Positions 1 through 7,661 of a stretch of DNA of 21,179 nucleotides are shown in pieces; within the stretch, counting starts at the first letter, position 1; each line of letters starts with the position of its first letter. The notes beneath the pieces were generated by a model. The model saw only the letters and a program-made list of their open reading frames with translations. It was not told the DNA's origin and made no database searches. Both the position numbers and the translations under genes were made by a program. The stretch spans positions 1 through 21,179 of the forward strand of contig PJAB01000757.1 in assembly GCA_002887195.1 (NCBI GenBank). Reading direction: 5' to 3'. The stretch comes from Chrysochromulina parva (Eukaryota > Haptophyta > Prymnesiales > Chrysochromulinaceae).

Positions 1-282
1 TCGGAGGTACCAACCCAGAGTGACAGACCAAGTCAGAGTGTCACACTGCACGTCACACTGTGAGGTGTAGTGTGGGGGAAACCCCTCACACTGTGGGCGG
101 GACTCCCCCACACTGTGAGGGAAAACCCCCACACTGTGAGGGAAAACCGCCCACAGTTCCATCACACTGTGAGGGGGCCCCCTCACAGTGTGACGCACGC
201 ACCCGTCACAGTGTGGGGGGAATTCGCCCACAGTAGTGTGATGACTCTGACTTGGTCTGTCACTCTGGGTTGGTACCTCCGA
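1..282. mobile_element. Foldback / MITE-like inverted-repeat element
   Basis: Bases 1-39 are the exact reverse complement of 244-282, giving a 39-bp perfect terminal inverted repeat that continues a few bases inward with one indel. The interior is built from the 9-mer CACACTGTG (near 54, 87, 109, 130 and 163) and its reverse complement CACAGTGTG (184 and 207), separated by G- or C-runs. Bases 162-193 form a perfect 32-bp palindrome. There is no coding capacity beyond spurious frames. Terminal repeats, small size and no transposase fit a non-autonomous foldback or MITE-type element. The window starts exactly at the first base of the left arm, so a target-site duplication cannot be seen and the arm could extend further left. 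A promoter-proximal hairpin of another origin is possible, since the next gene starts about 230 bp downstream. Confidence 0.75.
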
Positions 283-513
283 CCTTCCTACCCGTACCAC
301 AATATGTGCACGAAAAATCGCCGCGTCCAGAGGCAGCACTTCCCAACGTAAATCCTCGTTGATGATCTCGTTTCAAGCTCCCGACCGCAAGTTTTTTTAA
401 GTTTCGCGCGTTGCACTTTTCGATTGCAGCCTCAAAAGGGGAGATGCTATCTCGTGTTTTTTCGTACGAAGAGGACACATCGTATTTGAGGAGGAATCTC
501 GTCCCAGAGAATC

Positions 514-2184
514 ATGCAGAGCGTCGTGATCCTCCTTCCAGCCATTGCCGCGCTGCGTGCGGGCTTCGCGCCCACGCTTGGTGCTTCCACCGCCGGCACG
601 TCCCGCGCGGCGGTCGCGCGCTGCGTCGCGCAGCTCGAGGCGCCGACGAAGACGAGCGACGTGATCTCCTCGAAGGAGCCGCTGAATGTGCTGATCGCAG
701 GTGCGGGTGTGGGCGGCCTCGTCCTGGCCAACTGCCTCGAGCTCTCCGCAAAGGTGCGAGGCTCGCCAGTGCGCTACACCGTGCTGGAGCGCACCGGCGA
801 GTTCAAAAAGTTTGGTGGGCCGATCCAGCTCGCGTCGAACGCGATGCAGGCCATTCGTGACATCGACGAGGAGCTCTACAAGGAGATCGAGGCGCGCGCG
901 ACGTGGACGGGCAACCGGACGAATGGCATCAAGGACGGCGTGCGCGACGAGTGGTACGCCAAGTTCGACCTCAAGAGCCCCGCTGACAGCCGCGGCATGC
1001 CATACACGTGCGTCGTCGACCGGCCCGACCTCCAGGAGATTCTGCTCCGCCGATGCCAGCAGAACGTACGCAACAACGCGGGCGTCGAAAAGTACCACAC
1101 CGAGCCGGACGGGCGTGTGGTCGCTACCCTCAGCAATGGCGAGGAAGTCCACGGCGACGTGCTCATCGGTGCGGATGGCATCTGGTCGAACGTGCGTGCC
1201 TCGATGACAGACACGCCCACGCGCGGCAAAGAGAGCGGCGTCACGTACTCGGGCTACACGGTGTTCGCGGGCGAGCTCGCCTACGATGGCGTCGCTGCGG
1301 ACAAGGCGTGCGGCTACAAGGTGTACATTGGGCCCGAGCAGTACTTTGTCATCACCGACATCGGGCGAGGCAATTATCAGTGGTACGCCTTCCTGGCGCG
1401 GCCGGCCGACTCGGAGGCCAACGAGCCGAAGCCGGATGGCTCCTCCAAGTACCTGCAGGGGCTGTTCTCGAACTGGTCGCCGGAGATTCTCGACATCCTG
1501 AAGGCGACCACGGAGGATGAGATCCAGCAGCGTGACCTGTACGACCGTCCGCCGTCGGTGATCAAGCCGTGGACGGATGGACGCGTGGCACTCCTCGGCG
1601 ACGCGATCCACGCGATGATGCCTAATTTGGGTCAGGGTGGTTGCCAGGCTCTAGAGGATGCCGTGGTGATCTCCGAGGTGCTCACGACGACCGCGAAGCG
1701 CTCGGAGCTCACCGAGGCCCTCCAGGGCTACCGCAACCGGCGCATCACGCGCTCGGCTTCGGTGCAGGGCCTCTCGCGCTTCGCGAGCGACATCATCATC
1801 CGTGGCTTCGACACCCCTTGCAAGATCGGCCTGTACGACGGCAAGTGGGTCTTTGAGAATGTCAACTACGCCGGCATCGTGACGCGGCTGCTCCAGCCGA
1901 TCCTGCCACTCTTCTTCGCGGTGCAGTTCAACTTCCTGTACTCGGGGTACCAGAACAAGTTCTCGCTGAGCAACCTCAAGTACCCCCTCGGCATCGCGGC
2001 CGGAGGTCTCGTCATCCTCGCCCTCTTCTCGATCGTCGTGGGCGGCGAGGTCGCCCTCGGCGGCCTCGCTCTTGAGAGTATCATCGGTGCCGAGGCCGCC
2101 GAGGGGCTCAGCATCGCAATCGCCGAGCAGAGTGAGACCATCGACGCGATCGTCGGAAACTTGGGCGGCGGCGCTGGCCTTTGA
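514..2184 (+). CDS. ZEP: Zeaxanthin epoxidase-like FAD monooxygenase, plastid-targeted
   Basis: A 556-residue intronless gene of the group A FAD monooxygenases. Zeaxanthin epoxidase turns zeaxanthin into antheraxanthin and violaxanthin in plastids, the return arm of the xanthophyll cycle. Visible are the FAD dinucleotide motif GAGVGG (63-68), DRPDLQEILL (169-178), GADGIWS (219-225), the plant-ZEP-like stretch around YSGYTVFAGE and QWYAF (245-292), and the second FAD motif LLGDAIHAMMPNLGQGGC (360-377), where plant ZEPs usually have P at the residue after H. The N-terminus is a hydrophobic signal peptide followed by A-G-F-A-P (16-20), the Phe-containing junction of bipartite presequences in secondary red plastids. 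A hydrophobic segment lies near 491-515. There is no FHA domain at the C-terminus, unlike land-plant ZEP. The ATG at 514 has A at -3 and the signal peptide begins directly at it, which supports this start. Another carotenoid or aromatic monooxygenase is the alternative. Confidence 0.9.
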   Translation: MQSVVILLPAIAALRAGFAPTLGASTAGTSRAAVARCVAQLEAPTKTSDVISSKEPLNVLIAGAGVGGLVLANCLELSAKVRGSPVRYTVLERTGEFKKFGGPIQLASNAMQAIRDIDEELYKEIEARATWTGNRTNGIKDGVRDEWYAKFDLKSPADSRGMPYTCVVDRPDLQEILLRRCQQNVRNNAGVEKYHTEPDGRVVATLSNGEEVHGDVLIGADGIWSNVRASMTDTPTRGKESGVTYSGYTVFAGELAYDGVAADKACGYKVYIGPEQYFVITDIGRGNYQWYAFLARPADSEANEPKPDGSSKYLQGLFSNWSPEILDILKATTEDEIQQRDLYDRPPSVIKPWTDGRVALLGDAIHAMMPNLGQGGCQALEDAVVISEVLTTTAKRSELTEALQGYRNRRITRSASVQGLSRFASDIIIRGFDTPCKIGLYDGKWVFENVNYAGIVTRLLQPILPLFFAVQFNFLYSGYQNKFSLSNLKYPLGIAAGGLVILALFSIVVGGEVALGGLALESIIGAEAAEGLSIAIAEQSETIDAIVGNLGGGAGL

Positions 2185-2710
2185 GCGCCGCACCGCGGTA
2201 CGGCGGCAGTTGTGTGGAGGGGCGAGCGGCCCACACGCGCACGTGCACAGACATGCAGCGAGAAAAGAATAAGAGTCAAGGGTGTCTCGCCAGCCTCGAA
2301 GCGAGAGCAGTACGATATCCTCGTGTGGATCGGGACGATGACGACGCATCTGTCGTGCGGGGATCAAGCTGACGAGGCATAGCCGCGGGGCGGGGGCGTT
2401 CCATGATCATGTCAGATGAATCCTTGAGCTCTGGGACCAAGGGGGCACCAAGGGGCGAGGGCGACTCTCTAGTGTACGATACGCTGCATGCTATTTTTTC
2501 GTTTCATTCAAACGATGACGACCGGTAAGTTTTATATGATGAACTACGGAATCTGCGCCGGCGAGGCCCGGGGAGAGGTAAAAGCTAAAACGGTCAACGC
2601 GAAACGGCGAAAGAGCACCCCGCCCCAGCTCGCCAGGGGCCGGGCGGTTAGCGGTTAGACGTGGTGACGTCGCTGCGGCAGGATTCAGACGCGGTGGACA
2701 TTCAGGATCT
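2185..2710. other. Convergent 3' spacer
   Basis: This 526-bp gap lies between the stop codons of two convergent genes and should hold both 3' UTRs. I see no supported coding frame, RNA gene or repeat apart from a short palindrome CATGATCATG near 2402. There is T-rich sequence near 2492-2510 and purine-rich sequence near 2577-2600. No polyadenylation signal can be assigned with confidence. Confidence 0.5.
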
Positions 2711-4246
2711 TCAGCTTTCAGGTGTGTCGGCATCGACTTCGAGCACCGCGTGCAGCCGCGGCGCGAGCCATGCGTCAAAGCTCTGCGCGTCCGGCGCACA
2801 TCCCGCGAGCTCCGCGCCGAGAATGCGCACATCCTCCGGAGGCGGCGCGCGCACGACGAGCGGCGCGTGCGTGAGTGGGTGCTCGAGCCCGAGCTGGAGC
2901 GCGTGGAGGAGCGGGCGCCCAGCACGGCGCGCCTCCTTCTGGTTCCAGTTCGGGTCGCCGTAGAGAGGATCACCGAGCACAGGGCAACGGAGGCTGGCCA
3001 TGTGAACACGGATCTGATGGGTACGGCCGGTCTCGATGCGCACCGCGACGAGTGAGAGCCGGCCGTCGGTCGCGAGCCGATGGACGACGCTCACGGCATG
3101 GCGCCCGCGGCTCGGGTCCGACTCGACGGCCATCTTGAGCCGATCCACCGGGTGGCGCCCGATGCGCGTGCGGACTGTCTGGTGCTCGTCAGGCACGCCG
3201 GCGACGACCGTCAGGTAGACTTTGCGCATGCGCCGCGCCGCAAAGGCCTCGAGCAGCGCGCGCTGCGCCTCGACCGTCTTCGCGCCAAGCAGCACGCCGC
3301 TCGTGTACCGGTCCAGTCGATGGACGATCCCCGGCCGCAGACCGTCGCCAAAGGCGTCAGGCAGCGTGGTGCCGGGCGTGAGCGTCGTCGTGAGCGCGCT
3401 CGATTGGACCCGATGAGCGAGCGCGTTGGCAAAGGTACCCGTCCAGTGCCCAGGCGCCGGATGTGTCACCATCCCGCTCGCCTTGTTCACCGCTAGCATG
3501 CACTCATCCTCATAGAGGATGTCGAGCGGCAGCGGCTCCGGCGTCACCATGAGCTCGGAAGCCGCGCGCAGGGTCACGTGCAGCGTCGAGCCCGCGACGA
3601 GCTTGGCGCTCTTCTTGGTGCACACGACGCCGTCCACGCGCACGCGCCCCTCCGCACACAGCTCCGAAAAGTACGAGCGCGAGAGCGGCGGCAGCGACGC
3701 GGCGAGGGCCGCGTCCACCCGCGTGCCGTCCATCTCGTCACTCACGACTATCACTTCCTCGGGCTCGATGAGAGCGTCGTCGTGAGCGTCGAGCGCGGCG
3801 CCGTCGGAATCAGCCGTGCCGGATGATGGCTGCGCAGCAACCGCGGCCTCGACGCTCGGCGACGCGGCGGCGGCGGCATTCAGCTCGGCGGCCTCCAGCG
3901 CAGCCTGCATCTGGAGCAGCTGACGATGCTCACTGCGCATCTCGACCGCGTCCATTTGGGCCTTTGAAAGCCTGACCAGCTCACTTGCCGAGCGCACGCC
4001 CATCGCGGCGAGGGCCTCGCTGTACACGGTGGCCACGTTGCTCGGCAGCTTGAGCTGCACAAGGGCCTGCGAGATGTCGCGCTGGGCCTTGTTGCGGGCG
4101 CGCGCCTCCGAGCGATTCAAGGCGTCTGCTCCGCAAGCCACGACGGGCACGCGGGATGATGCGTGCGCTCGTTGCGGGAGCCAGGATGGTGACTGCCGTA
4201 GCGCCGTCGCGGTGCAGATGACGAGGAGCACCGCGAAAGACGACAT
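2711..4246 (-). CDS. RluA-family pseudouridine synthase with SAM-like N-terminal region
   Basis: A 511-residue intronless protein that isomerises uridine to pseudouridine in rRNA or another RNA. An S4-type RNA-binding domain spans about 174-225 (DGTRVDAALA... RVRVDGVV). The catalytic domain runs from about 240 to 470 and contains the RluA signature HRLDRYTSG (309-317) with catalytic Asp312, then RIETGRTHQIRVHMASLRCP (402-421) and LGDPLYGD. The N-terminus has a hydrophobic segment (1-16), so secretion-type or organelle targeting is likely; a plastid is plausible but the Phe junction motif is not clear. Residues about 58-115 read like a sterile alpha motif (LQL-type helices, GVRSASELVRLSKAQM, then HRQLLQMQ), an uncommon partner for RluA enzymes. 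An Ala/Ser-rich acidic linker (117-165) joins it to S4. The ATG at 4246 is shared by the targeting segment. The gene is divergent from the next one with 146 bp between starts. The rRNA site cannot be predicted. Confidence 0.9.
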   Translation of the reverse strand: MSSFAVLLVICTATALRQSPSWLPQRAHASSRVPVVACGADALNRSEARARNKAQRDISQALVQLKLPSNVATVYSEALAAMGVRSASELVRLSKAQMDAVEMRSEHRQLLQMQAALEAAELNAAAAASPSVEAAVAAQPSSGTADSDGAALDAHDDALIEPEEVIVVSDEMDGTRVDAALAASLPPLSRSYFSELCAEGRVRVDGVVCTKKSAKLVAGSTLHVTLRAASELMVTPEPLPLDILYEDECMLAVNKASGMVTHPAPGHWTGTFANALAHRVQSSALTTTLTPGTTLPDAFGDGLRPGIVHRLDRYTSGVLLGAKTVEAQRALLEAFAARRMRKVYLTVVAGVPDEHQTVRTRIGRHPVDRLKMAVESDPSRGRHAVSVVHRLATDGRLSLVAVRIETGRTHQIRVHMASLRCPVLGDPLYGDPNWNQKEARRAGRPLLHALQLGLEHPLTHAPLVVRAPPPEDVRILGAELAGCAPDAQSFDAWLAPRLHAVLEVDADTPES

Positions 4247-4392
4247 TTTCTATGTGCACCGGCACGACGCTCCTCGCGACGAAACACGCGATGCAAACAC
4301 AGATGCGCGAGTAATAATTCTGGAATCGAGCCGAGCAGTGCAGCGCACGGGGCGCGAAACTCGGCTTTCCCGGCACTCCGTCCACAAAGTCC
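4247..4392. promoter_or_regulatory. Putative bidirectional promoter
   Basis: Only 146 bp separate the start codons of the leftward pseudouridine synthase and the rightward FkbM gene, so both promoters and 5' UTRs must share or overlap this stretch. Short upstream ATGs at 4291 and 4303 end at tandem TAA codons at 4312-4317 in the FkbM frame. This supports 4393 as the first usable start of that gene. No TATA box is evident. The call rests on geometry alone. Confidence 0.45.
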
Positions 4393-5451
4393 ATGTCCCA
4401 ATCATCGTGCGAGCGAGCGGCCGCATTGAGCAACGCAGCCCTGCTGATCAGGCAGCGGGCTCATGCATTCTCGGCGGAGCATGCGACGGAGCGTGCGGTA
4501 GTCTCATACCTTGCCGCACACAACATCTCGCTCACGACCATTGTGGACGTGGGCGCGGGTGCATACACCTACAAGCGAGGCTCGTTGGCGGATGCAAGTG
4601 GCGTGGAGGCCACGTTCCGTCAGCTTGGTTCAACGGTACACTATTTTGGGTTCGAGCCCAACATCAATGACCACCGTGCCCTTTTGCGCATCGTGTCGCG
4701 GAGTCGTGTGATACCACATGGCCGTGTGCACCTCTTCCCGCTTGCTCTCGCAGGCACACCCGGCTTGAAGCCCTTCTTTGCCGAGCCCACGTGGACGCGC
4801 AATCGCAACGGTTCGGGCGTACACGGGCCGCGGTGGCTGCCTCGCTGGTCGATGGCGTCGTCGCCGAACACACACACGACCAACGCGGCGTTGGAGGGGT
4901 TGGGCGCCTATCGCCGAGTCGGCCATGTCAACGCGACCACACTCGATCTCATCGCGAGTGCGTCGCCATTGCTGTGCTGCAACAGGACCGTCGACTTTGT
5001 CAAGGTGGACACGGAAGGTACTGAGGCGGATGTGCTGCTCACGGGCGCGCAGAGCTTGCTGCAAGCCCAACGCATACGTTCCATCCTTTGGGAATATGGC
5101 GACAAGATCAGTGCGGACGCATTCCGCGCAGCAAAGGACAAGGCGTTCGTCCCTCCGCCCACCCCGGATGCGATGGTCGGGCCAAATCTCAAGCGAAACG
5201 TCGCGGCGCTCGAGCGACACGGCTACCGGTCCTATTTTGCTGGGGTGTTACGCAGCGGCAGCGCGGTGTTCGTCCCGCTGAACGGCGGATATTGGGACGA
5301 CGCGATGGAGCTCTGCCGCGCTCCACCTTCCTCGGTCTGCTGGCATGATATCCTGAGCACGGTCGCGAACAGCGCCGAGGACCGAGCCATTCGCGCGTCA
5401 CCCTCGCCAGCCACGTGGAGGCACCGCGTCGCCATCTGCCCAGGAGTGTGA
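4393..5451 (+). CDS. FkbM-family SAM-dependent methyltransferase
   Basis: A 352-residue intronless protein. FkbM-type enzymes mostly O-methylate sugars or small metabolites using S-adenosylmethionine; the substrate here is unknown. SAM-binding motif I is VDVGAG (51-56), followed by FGFEPN (85-90), where the acidic residue would bind the ribose. Then come the family stretch VNATTLD (179-185) and VDFVKVDTEGTEADVL (200-215), the typical FkbM motif IDxLKIDxEGxExxVL. No signal peptide or membrane segment is visible, so a cytosolic location is likely. Residues 240-352 are a divergent C-terminal extension with several Cys and Trp. The next gene, also a methyltransferase of a different family, follows 160 bp downstream on the same strand. 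Nothing shows that the two are functionally linked. Confidence 0.82.
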   Translation: MSQSSCERAAALSNAALLIRQRAHAFSAEHATERAVVSYLAAHNISLTTIVDVGAGAYTYKRGSLADASGVEATFRQLGSTVHYFGFEPNINDHRALLRIVSRSRVIPHGRVHLFPLALAGTPGLKPFFAEPTWTRNRNGSGVHGPRWLPRWSMASSPNTHTTNAALEGLGAYRRVGHVNATTLDLIASASPLLCCNRTVDFVKVDTEGTEADVLLTGAQSLLQAQRIRSILWEYGDKISADAFRAAKDKAFVPPPTPDAMVGPNLKRNVAALERHGYRSYFAGVLRSGSAVFVPLNGGYWDDAMELCRAPPSSVCWHDILSTVANSAEDRAIRASPSPATWRHRVAICPGV

Positions 5452-5546
5452 TAGCTGTTCGCGTTGCTCTTGTGGTCATGCAACTAAACGCCCCTTTTGT
5501 GGCACCGAAACACGTGACGAAACACAAAACTAGAGTCGGCCGAAAG

Positions 5547-5569
5547 AGCGCGAGTGCCGCACTCGCGCT
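5547..5569. repeat. Near-perfect 11-bp stem palindrome in spacer
   Basis: AGCGCGAGTGC and its exact reverse complement are separated by a single C. The palindrome sits in the 160-bp gap between two same-strand genes and is flanked by CTAGA on both sides (5530-5534 and 5571-5575). It may be a 3'-end or transcription-factor element. As RNA only a strained hairpin is possible, because the loop is too short without opening the inner pairs. Confidence 0.5.
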
Positions 5570-5611
5570 TCTAGACGCGACTTGGTCGTGTGCTCGTGAT
5601 GTTTGCTCGTG

Positions 5612-6610
5612 ATGATGCTCGCTCCGTCGTGCCGCTCCAGCGATGGCCAGCAAATATGCGAAACTTCCTGGATGAGCACGGACATGGACGCCATTGTGCC
5701 TTTCCATTGTGAGCTAGGGCCCTTGTCGCTCGACATTCAGCAGCCCGGCGGCGGCCTCATTGCCGGAGTGGGAACGGGCGCCTTGGTCTGGACGGCGGGC
5801 TACGCGCTTGGTCTTGCGATCCTGCGCGCCCACGTGCAGCATTCGGGCGTCCTCGCCGATCACGCTGGTACGAGTACTGCATCTCGAGCTATCGAGCTTG
5901 GCTGTGGCTGCTCGGCTCTGCCATCTGTTGCACTAGCTCTCACGGGTCGGTGGCATGTGGTCGCCACGGACATGGCCTGTGTGCTGCCGGCGGTACGCAC
6001 AAATTTGGCTGCATATCAGGAGGCGGCGGCTGTGAGTGCCGTCCCGTCCCTGCGTGACACGATTTCGATTCACACTTTCTCGTGGGACGATCGTTCAGCG
6101 CTTGCGGCTCTGGCGTGCTCCGGAGGGTACACTCTCGTGCTGTGCGCCGAGCTCGATTGGATGGAGTCGCTGCACGAGTCGCTCACCTCTGCTTTGATCG
6201 CATGCCTAGCGCCCACCACGCACAGCCTCGCCCTCATCTCCTCCTCCAGCACCGGTCGCGAACGCGACGAGGTGCTCACCCGCTTCCTCGCGCGGCTGAG
6301 TGCATGCGGGCTCGTTCTTGTCGAGCTTTCCGAAAGACTCGAGCCCATTCCCCCACAGGGACTCGAGCCCTTGGGAGCCAGCATGGCAAGTGCCCCGGCG
6401 GCGGCCTCCTCGGCGGGCTCAGATGGCGCTCGTTTCTTTGCGGCGAGGTGGGGCAGTCTGTCGAACGCTCTCAGCGCCCGGGCACGCCTGTCCCAAAGCC
6501 TCCTGGAGCAATCGCCGCCGAGCGCGATGGAGCTGCTCACAGGGTGCGCGGAAAGCGACGTTATACAAAAAGAGCCGTATGTTAGGTCGTCTACTTCTTG
6601 TGTGTGGTGA
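5612..6610 (+). CDS. METTL21-like (Methyltransf_16) methyltransferase
   Basis: A 332-residue protein from the first ATG at 5612. It matches the class I methyltransferase group that contains METTL21/METTL18/METTL22-type protein lysine methyltransferases. It shows GALVWTAGYALGLAIL (56-71; family pattern G-x-x-VW-x-A-x-x-L), SAM motif I AIELGCGCSALP (93-104), the acidic post-motif VATDM (117-121) followed by LPAVRTNL, and YTLVLCAELDW (173-183) in the place of the usual DLILGADVVY. Motif I ends in S where the third G of ELGxGxG normally stands. The last 70 residues are Ala/Ser-rich and not recognisable. No targeting signal is seen. The target protein is not predictable, and another small-molecule methyltransferase is possible. 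A second ATG follows immediately (5615), and a later in-frame ATG at 5672 could also serve. Confidence 0.7.
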   Translation: MMLAPSCRSSDGQQICETSWMSTDMDAIVPFHCELGPLSLDIQQPGGGLIAGVGTGALVWTAGYALGLAILRAHVQHSGVLADHAGTSTASRAIELGCGCSALPSVALALTGRWHVVATDMACVLPAVRTNLAAYQEAAAVSAVPSLRDTISIHTFSWDDRSALAALACSGGYTLVLCAELDWMESLHESLTSALIACLAPTTHSLALISSSSTGRERDEVLTRFLARLSACGLVLVELSERLEPIPPQGLEPLGASMASAPAAASSAGSDGARFFAARWGSLSNALSARARLSQSLLEQSPPSAMELLTGCAESDVIQKEPYVRSSTSCVW

Positions 6611-7149
6611 GGGGGGGCGGGCCGGGCATCGACGTCCTCGGGCCGTCGCCCGTCGGGGGCGCGCCGGCGATCGTCGGAGAACGTCGATCGATGATTCCCC
6701 TGTAGCTGTACCCGAACTGCTACGATCCCGCTCCGCACTCGGCGTTTTACTCTTAGACCCTTGCTTAGACCCGTCCGTGGGCGAGAGCAACCGTGGTCCG
6801 TGCACAGACATTGTGCACAGATGACCGAGAATCGTAGCGGTACTAAGGCGTCCCGTTCGTTATGCTTCGAAGTTCGATGCATGTTTCGCACGCGTGATTG
6901 AATACAACATCGAACATGATCTAGAACGAGATATATAATGATATCTTGTATATAAACTACCCTTTTCTCGTATAGAAAACGACATGAACCCCAATGTACC
7001 CATGATTGACAGAAGCGCTTCCCACGCATGGACCGTAGAGGCTGCGGCAAGACAGGTGACAACCGTGGGAACCGACGGCAGAGTTATGATGACGGTTGAC
7101 AAAGCCTAACCCCACCTCCCCCTCCCCCCAATCCTACCCCAATCCCCCA
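6611..7149. other. Intergenic spacer, no gene seen
   Basis: This stretch follows the METTL21-like stop codon. It begins G-rich, contains a relatively AT-rich block near 6890-6970 and ends in a pyrimidine-rich run (about 7109-7150). Antisense frames across it have no recognisable domain and look like shadows. No RNA gene was identified. Confidence 0.5.
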
Positions 7150-7402
7150 CCTGATTGCCTATCACATTCCCGCCCGGTAGTATAGGGCAGCGAGGTGCGA
7201 GCACCAGGGATCCCAAGGCGCTTGCCAACTTAGGGATCATGGGATCACCCTGAGCGTGATGTCGGAGAGACCGACCTCACTAGCGTAAATGAGTAGCCCG
7301 AGCGAGCGAGTACTCAGTACTTGTGTTGACCGAGGGGTGCGGAGCCGTCCTTTGACGTGACGGTGTGGTGAGCGCGGGGGGACCGCGGACGAAATTGACT
7401 CA
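7150..7402 (+). repeat. Dispersed spacer repeat, copy A
   Basis: This is one of three related elements in the window. Its 5' block (7150-7192, starting CCTGATTGCCT) matches copy B with two substitutions and a 3-nt indel. Block 7287-7355 matches copy B at 66 of 69 positions plus a 4-nt insertion in B. The 3' block (7362-7399, ending GACCGCGGACGAAATTGAC) matches copies B and C. Potential stem-loops are GTCGG-AGAGA-CCGAC (7261-7275) and TGAGTA/TACTCA (7290-7295 with 7311-7316). The element lies between same-strand genes and ends about 260 bp before the exchanger ATG. It could be a SINE-like or MITE-derived element, a non-coding RNA gene or a promoter module; I cannot tell which. Confidence 0.75.
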
Positions 7403-7661
7403 CCGCCTTCCCTTCACTACCTTGTTCCCAGGGCCTTGTTCTTAATTGTTCCCTACATGTACCTTGAAATCCCGCCCCTGTGGTCTGTGTCTGTCTGCTC
7501 CGGTGTGTTTGTGTTTGTCTGCGCCCTCCACGATGTGTCTCCGCGGGACCTGTGGTCGTGCGTCTTGCCGAGGGTTAACCTTTTGACGTGCCGTCTCAGC
7601 ACCCTTCGCCAAAAACCGTTACTCATTCTGTAATTCCCTGTGCACGTCTTTCGCGAGGCCG

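Noticed and set aside
54..215. CACACTGTG array as a CRISPR array
   Set aside because: Repeats are 9 bp, irregularly spaced and palindromic inside terminal inverted repeats, in a eukaryotic genome.
397..1611. Long antisense open frame (404 codons) over the zeaxanthin epoxidase gene
   Set aside because: It is a codon-bias shadow in GC-rich coding DNA. It has no domain, and the + strand frame carries all ZEP motifs.
4393..6610. The two adjacent methyltransferase genes as a biosynthetic cluster
   Set aside because: They belong to different families, and no pathway enzymes surround them.
6070..7062. 330-codon frame on the minus strand across the METTL21-like gene end
   Set aside because: It overlaps a supported gene antisense, has low-complexity basic composition and shows no recognisable domain.
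7150..7402. Spacer repeat as a 5S rRNA gene or 5S-derived SINE
   Set aside because: Short resemblances (ACCACCCTG in copy B, AGTACTTG) occur, but the 5S internal control region is not present in order. No tRNA A/B boxes were found either.
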